Positions 35,880-46,777 of a DNA stretch of 64,000 bases are shown piece by piece; position 1 is the first letter of the stretch; each line of letters opens with the position of its first letter. The stretch spans positions 434,001 through 498,000 of the forward strand of contig QNQO01000448.1 of assembly GCA_003290165.1 (NCBI GenBank), written 5' to 3'. The notes beneath the pieces were generated by a model. That model was not told where the DNA came from and ran no database searches. It was given only the letters and a program-made list of their open reading frames with translations. A program made the translations under genes and the position numbers. Source of the stretch: Berberis thunbergii (lineage: Eukaryota; Streptophyta; Magnoliopsida; Ranunculales; Berberidaceae).

Positions 35880-37229
35880 CTGTCGATCATAGTTAAGTTG
35901 TTAGTAAAATGAGTAACATACTACCTAAGAGTTTCTTAAGGCTTTTGCTTGATGTGAAGCAAATAGTGAGGCCCTTTCTGATCCGCTGACTGCTAATAAG
36001 CCTTGTGATAAAGGCAGTGGCCAGTGCCTGGAAATAATCTATTGATCTGGGTAGAAGGTTGTTGAACCAACTCAACGTTGTGGACGTTAGGTTGGTTGGA
36101 AAGGTCACAAAATGGACTTCGAGTTTTCCTTTAATGCCATCATGTGGTAGAAATGTTGTAGATGGTTTGACATATCAGTAGTACCATCATAAGTTTCGAA
36201 CTTTGGGAGGGTGAATTGTTTCGGCAGAGGAGTCTTCATGAGTGCATTGGAAAATGATGGCCTAACCAACTCGTAAAATACATTAGGATCTGTAACTCCA
36301 TTCATGAATGGAACTTGTGGAAGAATTCTATCAGTGTGGGAGCCATTGTGTCACGACCCGATCCACTGAGTATTATATTGTCAGCTTTGGGCCCAAGGCC
36401 TGTACGGCTTTAAAATGCGTAGTTCTTTGTAGATCCAACCTCGTACATATATAGCACATCCCCTTCCCTCACCTAGGCGATGTGGGACTATAATTTCCCC
36501 TTGGTAGCCCGCCCAACCCTTCTTGGGATCCATGAGCCTATTGGGTTTCGCCATCACGGGCCTCTCCACACCTTTCCCCTCAAGTCCGCCTACACAAGGG
36601 TATCACAGTTCTTGTGTGGGGTGCCTAAGGGGGAGGGTGCTGGAAGGGCCCGTGATGGAGAAACCCAATAAGCCCGTGGATCCCGAAAGGGGTTGGGCGA
36701 GCTATCAATGGGAGATTATAGTCCCACATCGCCTAGGTGAGGGAAGGAGATGTGCTATATATGTACGAGGTTGGATTTACAAAGTACTACGCGTTTTAAA
36801 GTCGTGCGGGCCTTGGACCCAAAGCGAACAATATGACACATTGCCTTGTGGTTCACTGCCTTCAAAGTTTGTTCGCTGAAGCTCAGTAGGAGCTTCATGG
36901 TTCTCTTTAACGTGGTTGGCGAAATTATGCTGATGTGGTGTTTGGACGTGTTCGACAAGTGGAGCACGTTCCTTGGTGAGGTTTTCAACCACTTATACAA
37001 GATGATCCATCTCGACCAAGAACTGGTCCACACGAGGATCTGTCATTGTACTGCCAGATGTTTGGGATAGTTGGGCCACCATACCATGTGGTGGTACTGC
37101 ATTACCTGGCATGATTGTTTCTCCTAGTGTTGGATTTGAGGTATGCCCGACTTGTAATTCAGTCTCACTAGCGAAATGGTTGCCTTAACCGTTGCCAAGC
37201 TGAGAGTTTGTAGTATTTTCCATTTGCAT
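35880..37229 (-). pseudogene. Gag of Tat element B
   Basis: A gag frame starts near ATG 37229 (MQMENTTNSQLGNG) and is interrupted by stops and by the foldback element at 36349-36838. The core is clear at 36305-35893: PKFETYDGTTDMSNHLQHF, MALKENSK, STTLSWFNNLLPRSIDYF and LATAFITRLISSQRIRKG, typical of the gypsy gag domain that packages the RNA into particles. Confidence 0.85.
36349..36838. mobile_element. Foldback element with TG...CA ends, 490 bp
   Basis: Two arms of about 235 bp are inverted copies of each other (for example GATGTGGGACTATAATTTCC at about 36480-36499 against the inverted copy near 36705-36735). The outer ends read TGTCACGACCCGATCC and ATATGACA. CATTG flanks both sides (36344-36348 and 36839-36843). 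Removing it restores the gag reading at MAPTLIEFF. The TG...CA ends and 5-bp TSD are like an LTR, the long arms like a foldback MITE. It is non-coding. Confidence 0.8.
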
Positions 37230-37302
37230 TAAATCTCGTTATTATTGATTTGCGTTAAGGAAATTACCAACACAAACGTTCTTTAGAAAAGGAAATTGTT
37301 GT

Positions 37303-37322
37303 TCCCCACAGACGGCACCAAA
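37303..37322 (-). promoter_or_regulatory. Primer-binding site of Tat element B
   Basis: Directly inside the 5' LTR the minus strand reads TTTGGTGCCGTCTGTGGGGA, close to the TGGCGCCGTCTGTGGGAA site usual for the Tat lineage. Confidence 0.8.
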
Positions 37323-37323
37323 C

Positions 37324-37845
37324 TGATGTATCTAAATCCGGTATCCTAGAAATTTGACCTCCAAAACAAGGTTAGATTGCCAAATACCACCTTTTTGGTG
37401 GTCGAAGGCTCTCCGATGCTTAAGTCAGTTAATTTGTGGGAGAAGACTAAATTTGGACAGAGTATAGTTTGGTTAAATTTGCATTATTGTCGAATGTTTC
37501 TTTTACCTTATATAATGTTCGTCATTAATTCTCCGTGTGACTTAAACATGTAGGGCGTGATGATGGGAGACGTTCTTTGCAATGGTCTCCTCCTTCATTG
37601 AGGTATGTTTTGGGGGAGTGATTCCCGCCACGATTTGTTCCTCTGCAACGTCTTTTTTCTCTAAGGGAAAAGATCCGTTGGGCATGAATTCAGACCCTTG
37701 ATTACGACATATTATCAATGATCCTTTTCAGACCTCTTTACTGACTGGGCCTGTCTTTTCAGGCCTAGGTTGAAGTGTCTGTTCCTTGTGATAGATGATT
37801 TTTTACATGTGTACAGTCGTGACTTGAGTCTTATTTGATGTATCA
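37324..37845 (-). repeat. 5' LTR of Tat element B
   Basis: The 522-bp LTR runs TGATGTATCTAAATCCGG to TTTGATGTATCA on the plus strand. It is similar in length to the 3' LTR of element A (569 bp), so the shorter 3' LTR of B probably suffered a deletion. Confidence 0.88.
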
Positions 37846-38149
37846 TTAGGTATATCAAAATTAATTAACCTCGAGCATATTTTTCATACAATCAGCTGGC
37901 CAGTCAGTCCCAAGTTGGTTAAGGGCATGTTGAAATTGTTGCGACTTTTTTACACCACCCCATTTTCACTCTTTGACACCCTCCCTTTCTGTCTAACACC
38001 ACCGCATTTACTTTTTCTGTTTTTTACTTTTTGTGTTTTCTTTTCTAAAAAACAAAAGTGGCAGTTGATGCAGTGCCACCTCGTCTCGTTGCTGCACCCA
38101 CAATCACCTCCTCTATTTCTTTCTATTTTTTATTCATTTTATAACATTT
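37846..38149. other. Short spacer between element B and a copia remnant
   Basis: C/T-rich sequence with repeated ACACC motifs. No gene or defined repeat is recognised. Confidence 0.4.
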
Positions 38150-38526
38150 TTTGTTAGTGGATATCCAAAAGAGTCATTAATGATTATACTATAGTAGAAA
38201 TAAATAAAGTAAAGCTTCATGTGTGTAAGAGGAGATGAAGGAAGAAAGAGAAAATTGAAATAAATGAAAAAGAACAAAAAAAAACAAAAGTTGTGAGAAC
38301 ATGATCGACCTCTCAGCCTTACTTCTCTATTTATAATTTTCAAGATACAAATAATACCAAATTTCTCATATTCTTGGGTTACAAGTTTATGTTGGAACGG
38401 AAAAGTTTGTTTTTCTAATAATAACCAACATAATTAGGAAGATTTGATATTCATAATATTATTACCCAATACGAAATATATTACTGATACTGTTAACAAA
38501 TGCAAAAAGATATAGTATCTTTAACA
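38150..38526 (-). repeat. Probable 3' LTR of a copia element
   Basis: On the minus strand a purine tract (GAAGGGAGG) precedes TGTTAAAGATACTATATC at 38526, as expected for the start of a copia LTR. Inside is a good TATA box (ATTATAAATAGAGAAG near 38335-38320). The far end is not defined, so 38150 is approximate. Confidence 0.55.
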
Positions 38527-38539
38527 CCTCCCTTCAAAT

Positions 38540-39490
38540 TGGAACATATATTCTTCCATGCCTAGCTTGGAACAAATACGATCAAGTATTGTGCGAAATA
38601 TTGGTTTTATGAGCATCAATGAGCTGTTGGTTAGAAGAAACATGCATTGTATAAATCTTTTTAGTAACAACTTTCTCTGTAACAAAATGAATGACAGTCC
38701 ACTTCATTATGTTTAGTTCTCTCATGAAATATTGGATTTGTATCAATGTGAATGCTTGTTTGATTATCACCAAATAGAGGAATATGTGCCTTCAATAGAA
38801 AACCCAACTCTTGCAACAGATGATAAAATTGTATAAGCTCACATGTAGTGTGAGCCCTAGCTTTTTGTTCAACTTCTGCAGTAGATTTCGATACAACAGT
38901 CTGCTTCTTGCTTTACCAAGTAATTACATTACCGTCAACAATTGTACAATACCCAATAGTAGATCTTCGATCAAAAGGAGATCCAACATAATCAGCATCA
39001 GTGTGTGTAGCAAATAATGTCTAGAAATGACCATTTGCATAATATACTAATCCACGACCAGGAGAACCTTTTAGATATCACAAAATATGAACTACAGTCT
39101 AAAAGTGAGGAACATGCGACATGTGCATAAACTGAGATACTATACTAACATCATATGAAATGTTTGGTCGTGTGATAGTAGCATAAATAAGTTTGTCAAC
39201 CAATCTTCGATATCTTTCACCTTCTAAAAATACTTATCCCTCATTTAACTGAAGGTCGTTATTTATATCAACAAAAGTGTCCAACGAGCGTGATGCTAAT
39301 TTACTCATCTCTATAGTGGATCAGTCACATATTGTCTTTGTGGGAAAGATAAATCTTTCTAGGTTAAAATATTTCAACCACCAGCAACTACATATTATTG
39401 ATAGTATTGCGGATTGCCAGTAATGTCTTCCATTTAGCATGATTAATCTCAAGTTCAGAGTCCGATGAAACATCAACTGTACGAACCCTT
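38540..39490 (-). pseudogene. Ty1/copia RT C-terminus and RNase H remnant
   Basis: From 39330 leftward the minus strand reads [39 protein letters not shown] and YLKGSPGRGLVYYANGHF. RNase H follows with THTDADYVGSPFDRRSTIGY, KKQTVVSKSTAEVEQKARAH, an LFGDNQTSIHI segment and ERTKHNEVDCH. Stops and shifts are scattered. The 5' part of this element is missing from the window. It differs in sequence from the split copia element. Confidence 0.85.
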
Positions 39491-41441
39491 TGTCCCTATA
39501 ATTGTGCTTACATATAATCTATAACAATAGCATAAAGATATCAAGAGAAATATCATATCAACCTACAGTTTTCAAGCTCAACATAGCTACAAAATTTATT
39601 ACAACTATTTGTCACCTATGGGAAATTGGTGGAGGCGTGTGTTTTAGGTCTTATGAGAGGCTTCTCCTTGAAGTAGGTAACTATGAATATAGGTGGTTTA
39701 TACAAAAGTTTTCTTTTTACCTATGAGAACACACTCTTGCTAACTTTGCAGTCAGGGGACGTCTTTTGTTTTATTGCAAATGAGTGCATATTTTTTAAAT
39801 GATATATGCCACTGTTCTCAGTAGATTGAAAGCGTTATTCAAACTCGAAAAAATATCATAAACGAGACAAAACTTCAAATATATTCTTAAACGACTACAA
39901 ATTCTTCAAAGGATAAGTTATTAATTACGATAGTAATCAAATTATCTTCTTGAATGAGGTGCATATTAGAACCTTGAAGAGGATGGATTTCTAGTTTATA
40001 AATATTTTCTTGTAAGGCTTTTTCTTGAGCATTTAAGTAGACTCTCATCTATCTATCTGAACATAATGAATCAGAGGAAGCTGCGCGAACGTGCCCTGCT
40101 CATCGCCCTAAAGGTTTGAACCGTGGGGATTTATCTTTGAATCTTTCTCTGTAGCTAAATGACAGTATTTTTGCAACGAAAATAAATAATCAAAACCTCA
40201 CAACCTAGTGTTTGTAGGCATTTTTGCAGCGGAAACAAATAATCAAATATACTCAAAATCTCACAACCTAGGGTTCATAGGCAAAACCCTAACTACACAA
40301 ATAAACTTAAAGAAACTAAATTTTCTTAATCAGCCCCAATTCAACCTCGTCTGCCTATGACAATGGCCAATGGTCTTTATTTTGTAATTGAAAATAACTT
40401 GTCCAACAAGGAACTTCGACCTAGCCTTAATTCTAGTTGCGAAAGCAAAGCCCTAATTAACTACGTTGTATCCAATCCCATTATTCACTAAATAATAAAC
40501 ATATTGCTAATATCTAACATCCACTAGTAAATCTTTGAATTTGTAACAAACAACATCGACAAAATGAGCAACTTGGCGAGTTTGCATGCCACTTAGTGAA
40601 AGGTGAATTGAGCTCTGATAACTAAAAAAATTAAATTTTCCAGGGAAAGCAGTTTTTTTATTTTTTATTTTTTTTATCCTTTACTTTTTCGAAATTGATA
40701 GACAAACTTCTCTTACAGTTCCTTCTCTTAATGTTGTTTTAGCAGAACTTTTAATTATTCTCTTACATTGTTCTAGTTTGTTGGTTTGTGCTACTTATTT
40801 TTTTTATCTCAATGAATTATTGTTCTCTTGATTTATTTTTATTATAATTTGTCTATTATTTTGTATTTTTTATATGAATAAACCACTTCCCAAGGAAGTA
40901 TATTTGGGAGAAAACCCCAACTTTAAATCAAATTCTAGAACTAATCAATTTTGTTATTCTCATTTTTTACAACACTCTAGTTGGGAGATTCTGGATGACT
41001 GGCATGAAGGCTAACAACGCTACTACTACTAGCAACAGATAACTAAACTGGTGGACAGAGATATCATGTAGACTTTTAGCCAAACACTTTGACTATTATA
41101 TTTTTTTCGTGAAAAACAATAGAATTTTGTGAAAGTGTTTTTTATGGTGATGAGATTTTAGCTTATCACGGTTTTGGATTTCAAAATCTATTGTAATTTA
41201 TTGACAAAAGTGCTAATCATGTTTGGTCAGTGGTTCATGTAGCATATCTATAATGATTTTGGATTTCGAAATCTGCTATGTAATTTCTTGACATGAAATT
41301 GATGATTGACATTTTAGGTAGGAATCTCGAAAAACAATTGTTTCAGAATTTGATAGGTTAAACCCATTAGCCAATTTTTTATGGTTGCCTTTGATTAACC
41401 TGCTCATTTTGCACTGCTAATTAAATGTTCTGTATTTTAAT
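39491..41441. other. Intergenic stretch without recognised gene
   Basis: AT-rich DNA. An imperfect duplication lies at about 40150-40270 (GCAACGAAAATAAATAATCAAA and GCAGCGGAAACAAATAATCAAA regions, each followed by CTCACAACCTAG). Another weak internal repeat (GATTTTGGATTTCGAAATCTG) is near 41190-41275. No coding domain or RNA gene is seen. Confidence 0.4.
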
Positions 41442-41986
41442 TATGGTTCTAAAAATCACTAGGCGATAGGCAGGCGGTGAGCAGCAAACATGGGACTAGC
41501 GGCCAGAGGCCTAGGGGATTTTTTGTATTATAATATATAATTTATAAAAGTAAAGCATAATAGGATACAAATTACTTCCAAAATAAATATGCAAAATTTA
41601 TTAAAAATAAATTCTTAATTTTTATTTTTTTCGAACTGGAAAAAAAAAAAAAAACTTGCCTATGCCGATTTTTAGAATAGAGATTTTAGTTAATATTCTA
41701 AAAAAAAGGTCTAGGCGGCTCGAAGCTGCCTATGCAAGCTAGGCGGAATTTTTACTATTATTTTTTTTAATACTTCAAGTTTAGAATTTTTTTTTTTAAA
41801 TTAAGACTCTATTTTCCTTATATATTTTGCATATGTACATTGACATTGAATTGGAAGTAATTTATATGCTATTATGCTGAACTTTTATAAATTATAAACT
41901 ATAATAAATAAATAACTGCCTAGGCTCCCGCCTAATCCTCTAGGTGCTAGTCGCCTACCCACCGCCTAACGTTTTTTAGAACATTG
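41442..41986. mobile_element. Foldback MITE with hAT-type duplication, 545 bp
   Basis: The ends, TATGGTTCTAAAAATCACTA and the reverse complement of the right end CAATGTTCTAAAAAACGTTA, lead into long inverted arms that share AGGCG-rich motifs and, further in, a TAATTTATAAAAGT and AAATTACTTCC block. ATTTTAAT flanks both sides (41434-41441 and 41987-41994), an 8-bp duplication. It is non-coding and could form a long hairpin. Confidence 0.8.
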
Positions 41987-41994
41987 ATTTTAAT

Positions 41995-44185
41995 AAAGTT
42001 AGGTATATGTGTATGTGGAGGTTTGAACCCATGGCCTCTACTTCACTTTGAGGAATGAGACTTGAATAGTGTCACATCTAGTGTGGATGTCTCATTTGAG
42101 GAACTTATAACGAGATGTTTTGGTGAAAGACGACTTGTACCCTAAGAGGTGCCCCTCTTTTATGGAAGACAAAGGACATAATTGGGCTTACAATCACATG
42201 CGCGCAGCTTCGCCCTGCCCCGAGTCAAACCGTGTTTGGGATTAGTACCTCTATTATTTTTTGGATAAAATAGTTTTGACCAAAACTCATTTGCAAACAA
42301 ATTTTACATGTGTGAATTTCTTTTTTTTTTCCGAAACATATAAAATATTTTTTTAATTGCGCGATAATGGGTGATTACTATCTCAAGCCGTTTGCTCATT
42401 TTTTAAGCTATTTTATTTGGGGTTTTTTATCTTCTATATTCGATTTGTGTTTACTAGGAAAATAGTGCGATCAAAATCTTAGTGTTGCTATCAGTGTTCC
42501 TCTTTCACTGTAGATCAATAAGAAACATATTTCTTCATGTTTGTTGTATCATGAGGTGGAGTTTGTCCCTGCTACAACTGAGGAACAAAGATGCGCTTAT
42601 CAGCTTAAAGAAAGTGTGATCCACACCTTAGCTATTCTCGTCATCCAATTGTGCAATATTTGAAACACTTCAGAAATAGATGAAGTTTACAAAGTTCACT
42701 CAATGAAAAAGAACTTCCAATTATGAATGCTCTTAACTGGGTTGTTATGACCATGATGATGGTGGAGCGATAGGTAATACTCCAATTTTCCAACCACAAG
42801 TGGGTTAATCATGGTTAAATTTTTTTTTTTTTTGGTAAGAGTCGGTATAAAGGATGACCCATTTGTAGACAATATTTTTTCCTTTTTTTTTCCTTTCTAC
42901 AAGGGTTATGGGATATTCAGCTTCCATTTTATACCTAACGGACTGGTAAATCAGACATTCTTCGACAATCATAGCCAAATAAACACAAGGAACTCGACTT
43001 TCACTAAGAAAAATCTTTTTGTAAGTCAAATAAAGCTTGAATGTGAGTTCATATTTATTCTGAGTAGAATAGCAACTGAAAATGGCAAACAACGAACCGA
43101 AGATTTATTAGCTCGAATCAACCCCTAATTTCGCCATAACTGTTGGCAACACATGCAAAATACCAAATTTGACTATGTTGTTGTAGTTAAGAGTAAAATC
43201 TTCTGTTATAAACTAGGTTAATTAGTGATTATCTTTAAAAGCATCTGTGTTGGAACTAAAAGTGTGCTAACATCTTATGAGCGGGATGAGAAGATGGTCA
43301 ATACTCTCCTTTTTTATAAACATTATTCATATTTGAAAAATTTTACAAAAAGAATATGCTTGAAACAATGATGATTACACAACCACTTCGAAGAGTGAAC
43401 CACATTGTGTATGTTTGACTTCACTTTAAATCAAACACTAATAAAAACACTTCAAAAATAGGTTAGAAAAATGATGGTGAAAGCCAAATATCTCTTTTAA
43501 AAACATGTATTTATAAAGATTAAAGATTGATCTTAAGCAATGAAGTACACAAACATAAATAAGTTAAAATAAAGAGAAAGTTGAAGACAATATCACAAAA
43601 CACATCGATATAATGAGGTTCCTCTAAATTAGGCTTTGATTGACTCCACAAACTTCTATCAACGTATTATCATTCGAAGAGCCAAAGTACAAACCTTGCT
43701 CTAAGGAAGGCTTATTTTTTTAAACTACAACACGACCTCGCAAGGTCAACTCCATAGGACTTCCACAAGTGATAAACAATGCTTGATTTTTTTTTTTTTT
43801 ACTTTATACGAATATCTATAAAATAAATTGATTAATGAAAGCTTGAACTTGAAAACTCACTTATTTATATCAGTTTATAACTATTCTTAAGTAAATTACT
43901 TATATCAAGAATTGTTGCAATGATATTTTAAACTTTAGACCACCAGCTATAGTTATAGTTTTCTAAGCAGACACCTAGTTATTCAGCACCTACCCATTTT
44001 TATTGTGCTTATTCAATCACATCTGCATTTTTTTAATCCTATCCACATTTAATATTATCCATTCTTATCTTGTCTATCTTATCATATTCAAGCATTTTTA
44101 TCTATCCACATTCATTCTTATCTATTCTTATCATGTTTATTTGATCATTTTGCATCGTCATACTTTTTCGTTCTTCGATCTTGTT
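41995..44185. other. Intergenic stretch without recognised gene
   Basis: Mostly AT-rich DNA with poly-T and poly-A runs (42820, 43785). Overlapping shadow frames on both strands near 42810-43128 have no domain. From 44000 it becomes rich in repeated TTATC, CACATTT and TTGATC motifs that lead into the duplicated segment below. Confidence 0.4.
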
Positions 44186-44376
44186 CACATTTGATCTTAT
44201 TTATATCGCAACGCTTCTTCGATCCTATTCATAATTGATCTTATCCACATTTGTTATTATCAATATTTGTTGTGTTTCACTCTACTAAGGTGTTTTATAA
44301 TATAAATTTATATGTCTACAATTACATTATCCTCATGTATTCTCTTATCACATCCTATTGTCTTCGCTATTCAATC
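44186..44376. repeat. Segmental duplication, copy 1
   Basis: This segment (CACATTTGATCTTATTTAT to CACATCCTATTGTC) recurs diverged at 44709-44876. Shared pieces include ATTATCCTCATGTATTCTC and AAGGTGTTT-ATAATAT. A SINE lies between the two copies. Confidence 0.7.
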
Positions 44377-44405
44377 ATATCCATATTTGGTCTTTTTTTA
44401 AATAA

Positions 44406-44703
44406 CATTTTTATTTTATTTTATTATTTATTAATTCATGCTCGAAGGTTAGATGACTGACCCTATAGGGTTAACCAAACCAGACCCGAAGGCTATAATA
44501 TTGTTACCACTTAATATCCTCGTCAAGACTCGCTTTCACTTCACTCCGGTCTAGTCCATCCAAGCAGCTGCATTCAATACCCGAATGCTTATCAACAGCG
44601 AAGCAAATGTACTCCTAATAACCGGGTGAAAACTCACAAAATCCTAACTGATGAGTCTTGAACATGCGACCTCTCACAAGAAGAGTGGATGTCCAACCTC
44701 TAA
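44406..44703 (-). mobile_element. tRNA-derived SINE, copy 1 (head damaged)
   Basis: It matches the SINE at 53911-54211 along its body, for example GAGTACATTTGCTTCGC, GGATATTAAGTGG and CCCTATAGGGTCAGTCAT on the minus strand, and ends in an A-rich TAATAAAATAAAATAAA tail. A box-B-like GCATGTTCAAGACTC is present, but the box A part of the head is shortened. No clear duplication was seen. Confidence 0.75.
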
Positions 44704-44708
44704 TTATT

Positions 44709-44876
44709 GTGCATATTTGATCTTATCACGTTGTCGCGTTTCCATTCTATCCATAATTGATGTTGCTCACGTTCGTTCTTATTCACATTTAACTCTATTA
44801 AGGTGTTTCATAATATCAACTTATATGCCTATAACTACATTATCCTCATGTATTCTCATATCACATCTTACTGTCA
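44709..44876. repeat. Segmental duplication, copy 2
   Basis: Diverged partner of 44186-44376, containing ATTATCCTCATGTATTCTC and TAAGGTGTTTCATAATATC. The order copy 1, SINE, copy 2 suggests that the SINE inserted in or between tandem copies. Confidence 0.7.
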
Positions 44877-45158
44877 GAACAAGACTCTGATTAGAGTGAT
44901 CATATTGACCACATAGTGCCTTCCTTACTTGGCCATCCATACAGACTTTAAGATCGATTTGATTTGGCCATTCCTTAGCCACTTTTTATGTTAGTATTCT
45001 TTCACCATTTTTTGGTTCACCTTACTTGCCTTCGGATGACAAATCCATATATGAATCCACTTGCCAACCTCTCCCACACGTGATGTGGGATTAATAAACC
45101 AACACCACATGTGCATCATCACCTTGGAGACTGCTTAAGTGTGTTAGACATGTCCTCG

Positions 45159-45785
45159 CAAAAATTCTATGCAGCCCGCCCTATGGCACGGACCCTCTCA
45201 GGCACGTGCCTTTGGGAGGGTGTCTCACACGTGGATGCAAAACCCCCATATTCAGTCTGCTTCGATTCGAATTGAGGAAGAACAATGGCGAGAAACCCTT
45301 AGTAAAACCCTCCCAACCGAGAAATCATCTCCTCCTCATCGACTACTCCTCAACAATCCACGGCGAATTCGCGCATCGATCTGCTCCTCCTCATCGAGTC
45401 GACTGCTCCTCCTCGACTGACTGCTCTTCCTCATCGAATCGACTGCTCCTTCTCCTCGCGCCTGCTCCTCCTCCTCTCACTGCTCCTCCTCCTCTGCGTC
45501 GCTCGCACTGCTCCTGCTCCTCCTTCTTCTGGTATGTAATTTCAAAATCTTTTTGGTTAATTTATCTTCTGAAACTGAAATTATACTGAAAATTAAACTT
45601 AAATTTATCTAAAAAAAATTATACCCTGAAATCAGATAATCCTGAAATTTATACCCTAAAATTTTTTTACAAATTTTTGTTCAATTATACTACTGAAATT
45701 CATGATAATCCTGCATATTTTTTACAAATTTTTGTTAAATTATGCTACTGAAATTCATGATAATCCTACATAACTTTTGTTAAAA
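45159..45785 (+). repeat. Left terminal inverted repeat of the Pack-MULE
   Basis: The outer 380 bp are GC- and CTCCTC-rich and contain a tiny frame (ATGGCGAGAAACCCTTAG). A splice-donor-like site GG/TATGTAAT follows near 45532, then AT-rich sequence with repeated CTGAAATTCATGATAATCCT motifs. The right repeat has the same layout, which suggests an exon-intron start driven from either end. Confidence 0.85.
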
Positions 45786-45952
45786 AATAGATTTGATTAT
45801 ATTTTGTTAAATTTTCTTTTGTATAAATCAATCATAATTTTAGCGTAGTTGCATTTAGAGTTTTAGACCCTTTTTTTATTTGATTCTCAGGGTGTGTTTG
45901 GTTGCACTTATTCCATGGGAATATGATTTCTATTCCCACTTGAAATAGTATT

Positions 45953-46491
45953 TTGGGCGTTTGTTTGAGATTTTACTGGTGGATGAGGGATGCCAGCACG
46001 TGCCACATATTCCCACCTTTGATGGGAATCAGACGCCTTGGATCACCAAGGAAAATTTTTGGCGAGACACATATCGATCGTTCTCTCTGCCTCCTCCATC
46101 GCTACGTAAATTTCTCCACCTCTTCCAGAGCAGAAAACTCTCTTTGCTTTACAATGATCTCTCTTCCTCGAAGGATCTCTCTTCCTCGAAGCATCTCTCT
46201 TCTTCTTCTTCTTCAAGTATCTCTTCTCAGCCGATTCATGCCTTTCATAACAACTTGTTTTCTTCAACAGTTCAACCATTTTCATCATATAGAACTTTCA
46301 AGACTTCGAAGCAAATCACTTTTTTCAGATCTAAAGCAAATCACTTCTTCTTCTTCTTCATATCTAAAGCAAATCATTTCTTCTTATTTAGATCTAATTA
46401 AGCTAAAACATATCGAAATTGATCGAACTAGGGAAGCAAATCGAATTGAAAAAGTGATCGATTCATCTCCACTGCAGAGACTCCATCAAAG
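45953..46491 (+). other. Putative leader exon of the Harbinger-borne transcript
   Basis: A C/T-rich, Ser/Leu/Phe-biased open stretch ends at CATCAAAG/GTATTG, a good donor. TCTTCTTCTTC runs and CTCTTCCTCGAAG duplications are 5'-UTR-like. It could splice to the transporter exon at 46778. Whether it is translated is unknown. Confidence 0.45.
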
Positions 46492-46777
46492 GTATTGCCT
46501 TGATTCCCTTTTGTTTAGTTTGTTCTGTGTTGGTTTGTGTTTCTCCGTTCGATTTGGTGTCTAGGTATTTCGATTTATATTGTTTTAAGAGATGGGTATG
46601 TATAAGTTTTGGTGTTTAGGTTCTGGGTATGTTTTCTGTTGAGTGAGCATATAGATTTATGGTGTTTTCGGAGATGAATATGAGGAAAATTTTGGGGTTT
46701 CAGCTGATAGGAAAATTCAAACTTATCTCATGTAGTCATCTCTTCATGTTTCCACGCAGCATGTGCATTTCCCTCAG

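Larger units (their letters stand above)
27314..37845 (-). mobile_element. Ty3/gypsy Tat-lineage element B with both LTRs
   Basis: LTRs lie at 27314-27643 and 37324-37845. The element is transcribed leftward. After a Tat-type primer-binding site come gag, protease, RT, RNase H, integrase, a tandem-repeat block, an antisense gene with its own TATA box, and the 3' LTR. A foldback element is nested in gag. No matching 5-bp duplication was found (GATGT left, TTAGG right), so one end may have changed. LTRs have diverged and differ by about 190 bp in length. All coding regions carry stops and shifts. Confidence 0.9.

Noticed and set aside
27309..37850. Target-site duplication for Tat element B
   Set aside because: The flanking 5-mers GATGT and TTAGG do not match, so no duplication is claimed.
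42805..43128. Overlapping open frames of about 100 codons on both strands
   Set aside because: Mutual shadows in AT-rich DNA without recognisable domains.
45206..45589. Ser/Leu-rich open frame in the left terminal repeat (also 53687-53227 on the minus strand)
   Set aside because: Two overlapping frames are open because of CTCCTC-type low complexity, they run through a splice donor, and the composition is UTR-like. Treated as leader sequence of the element.
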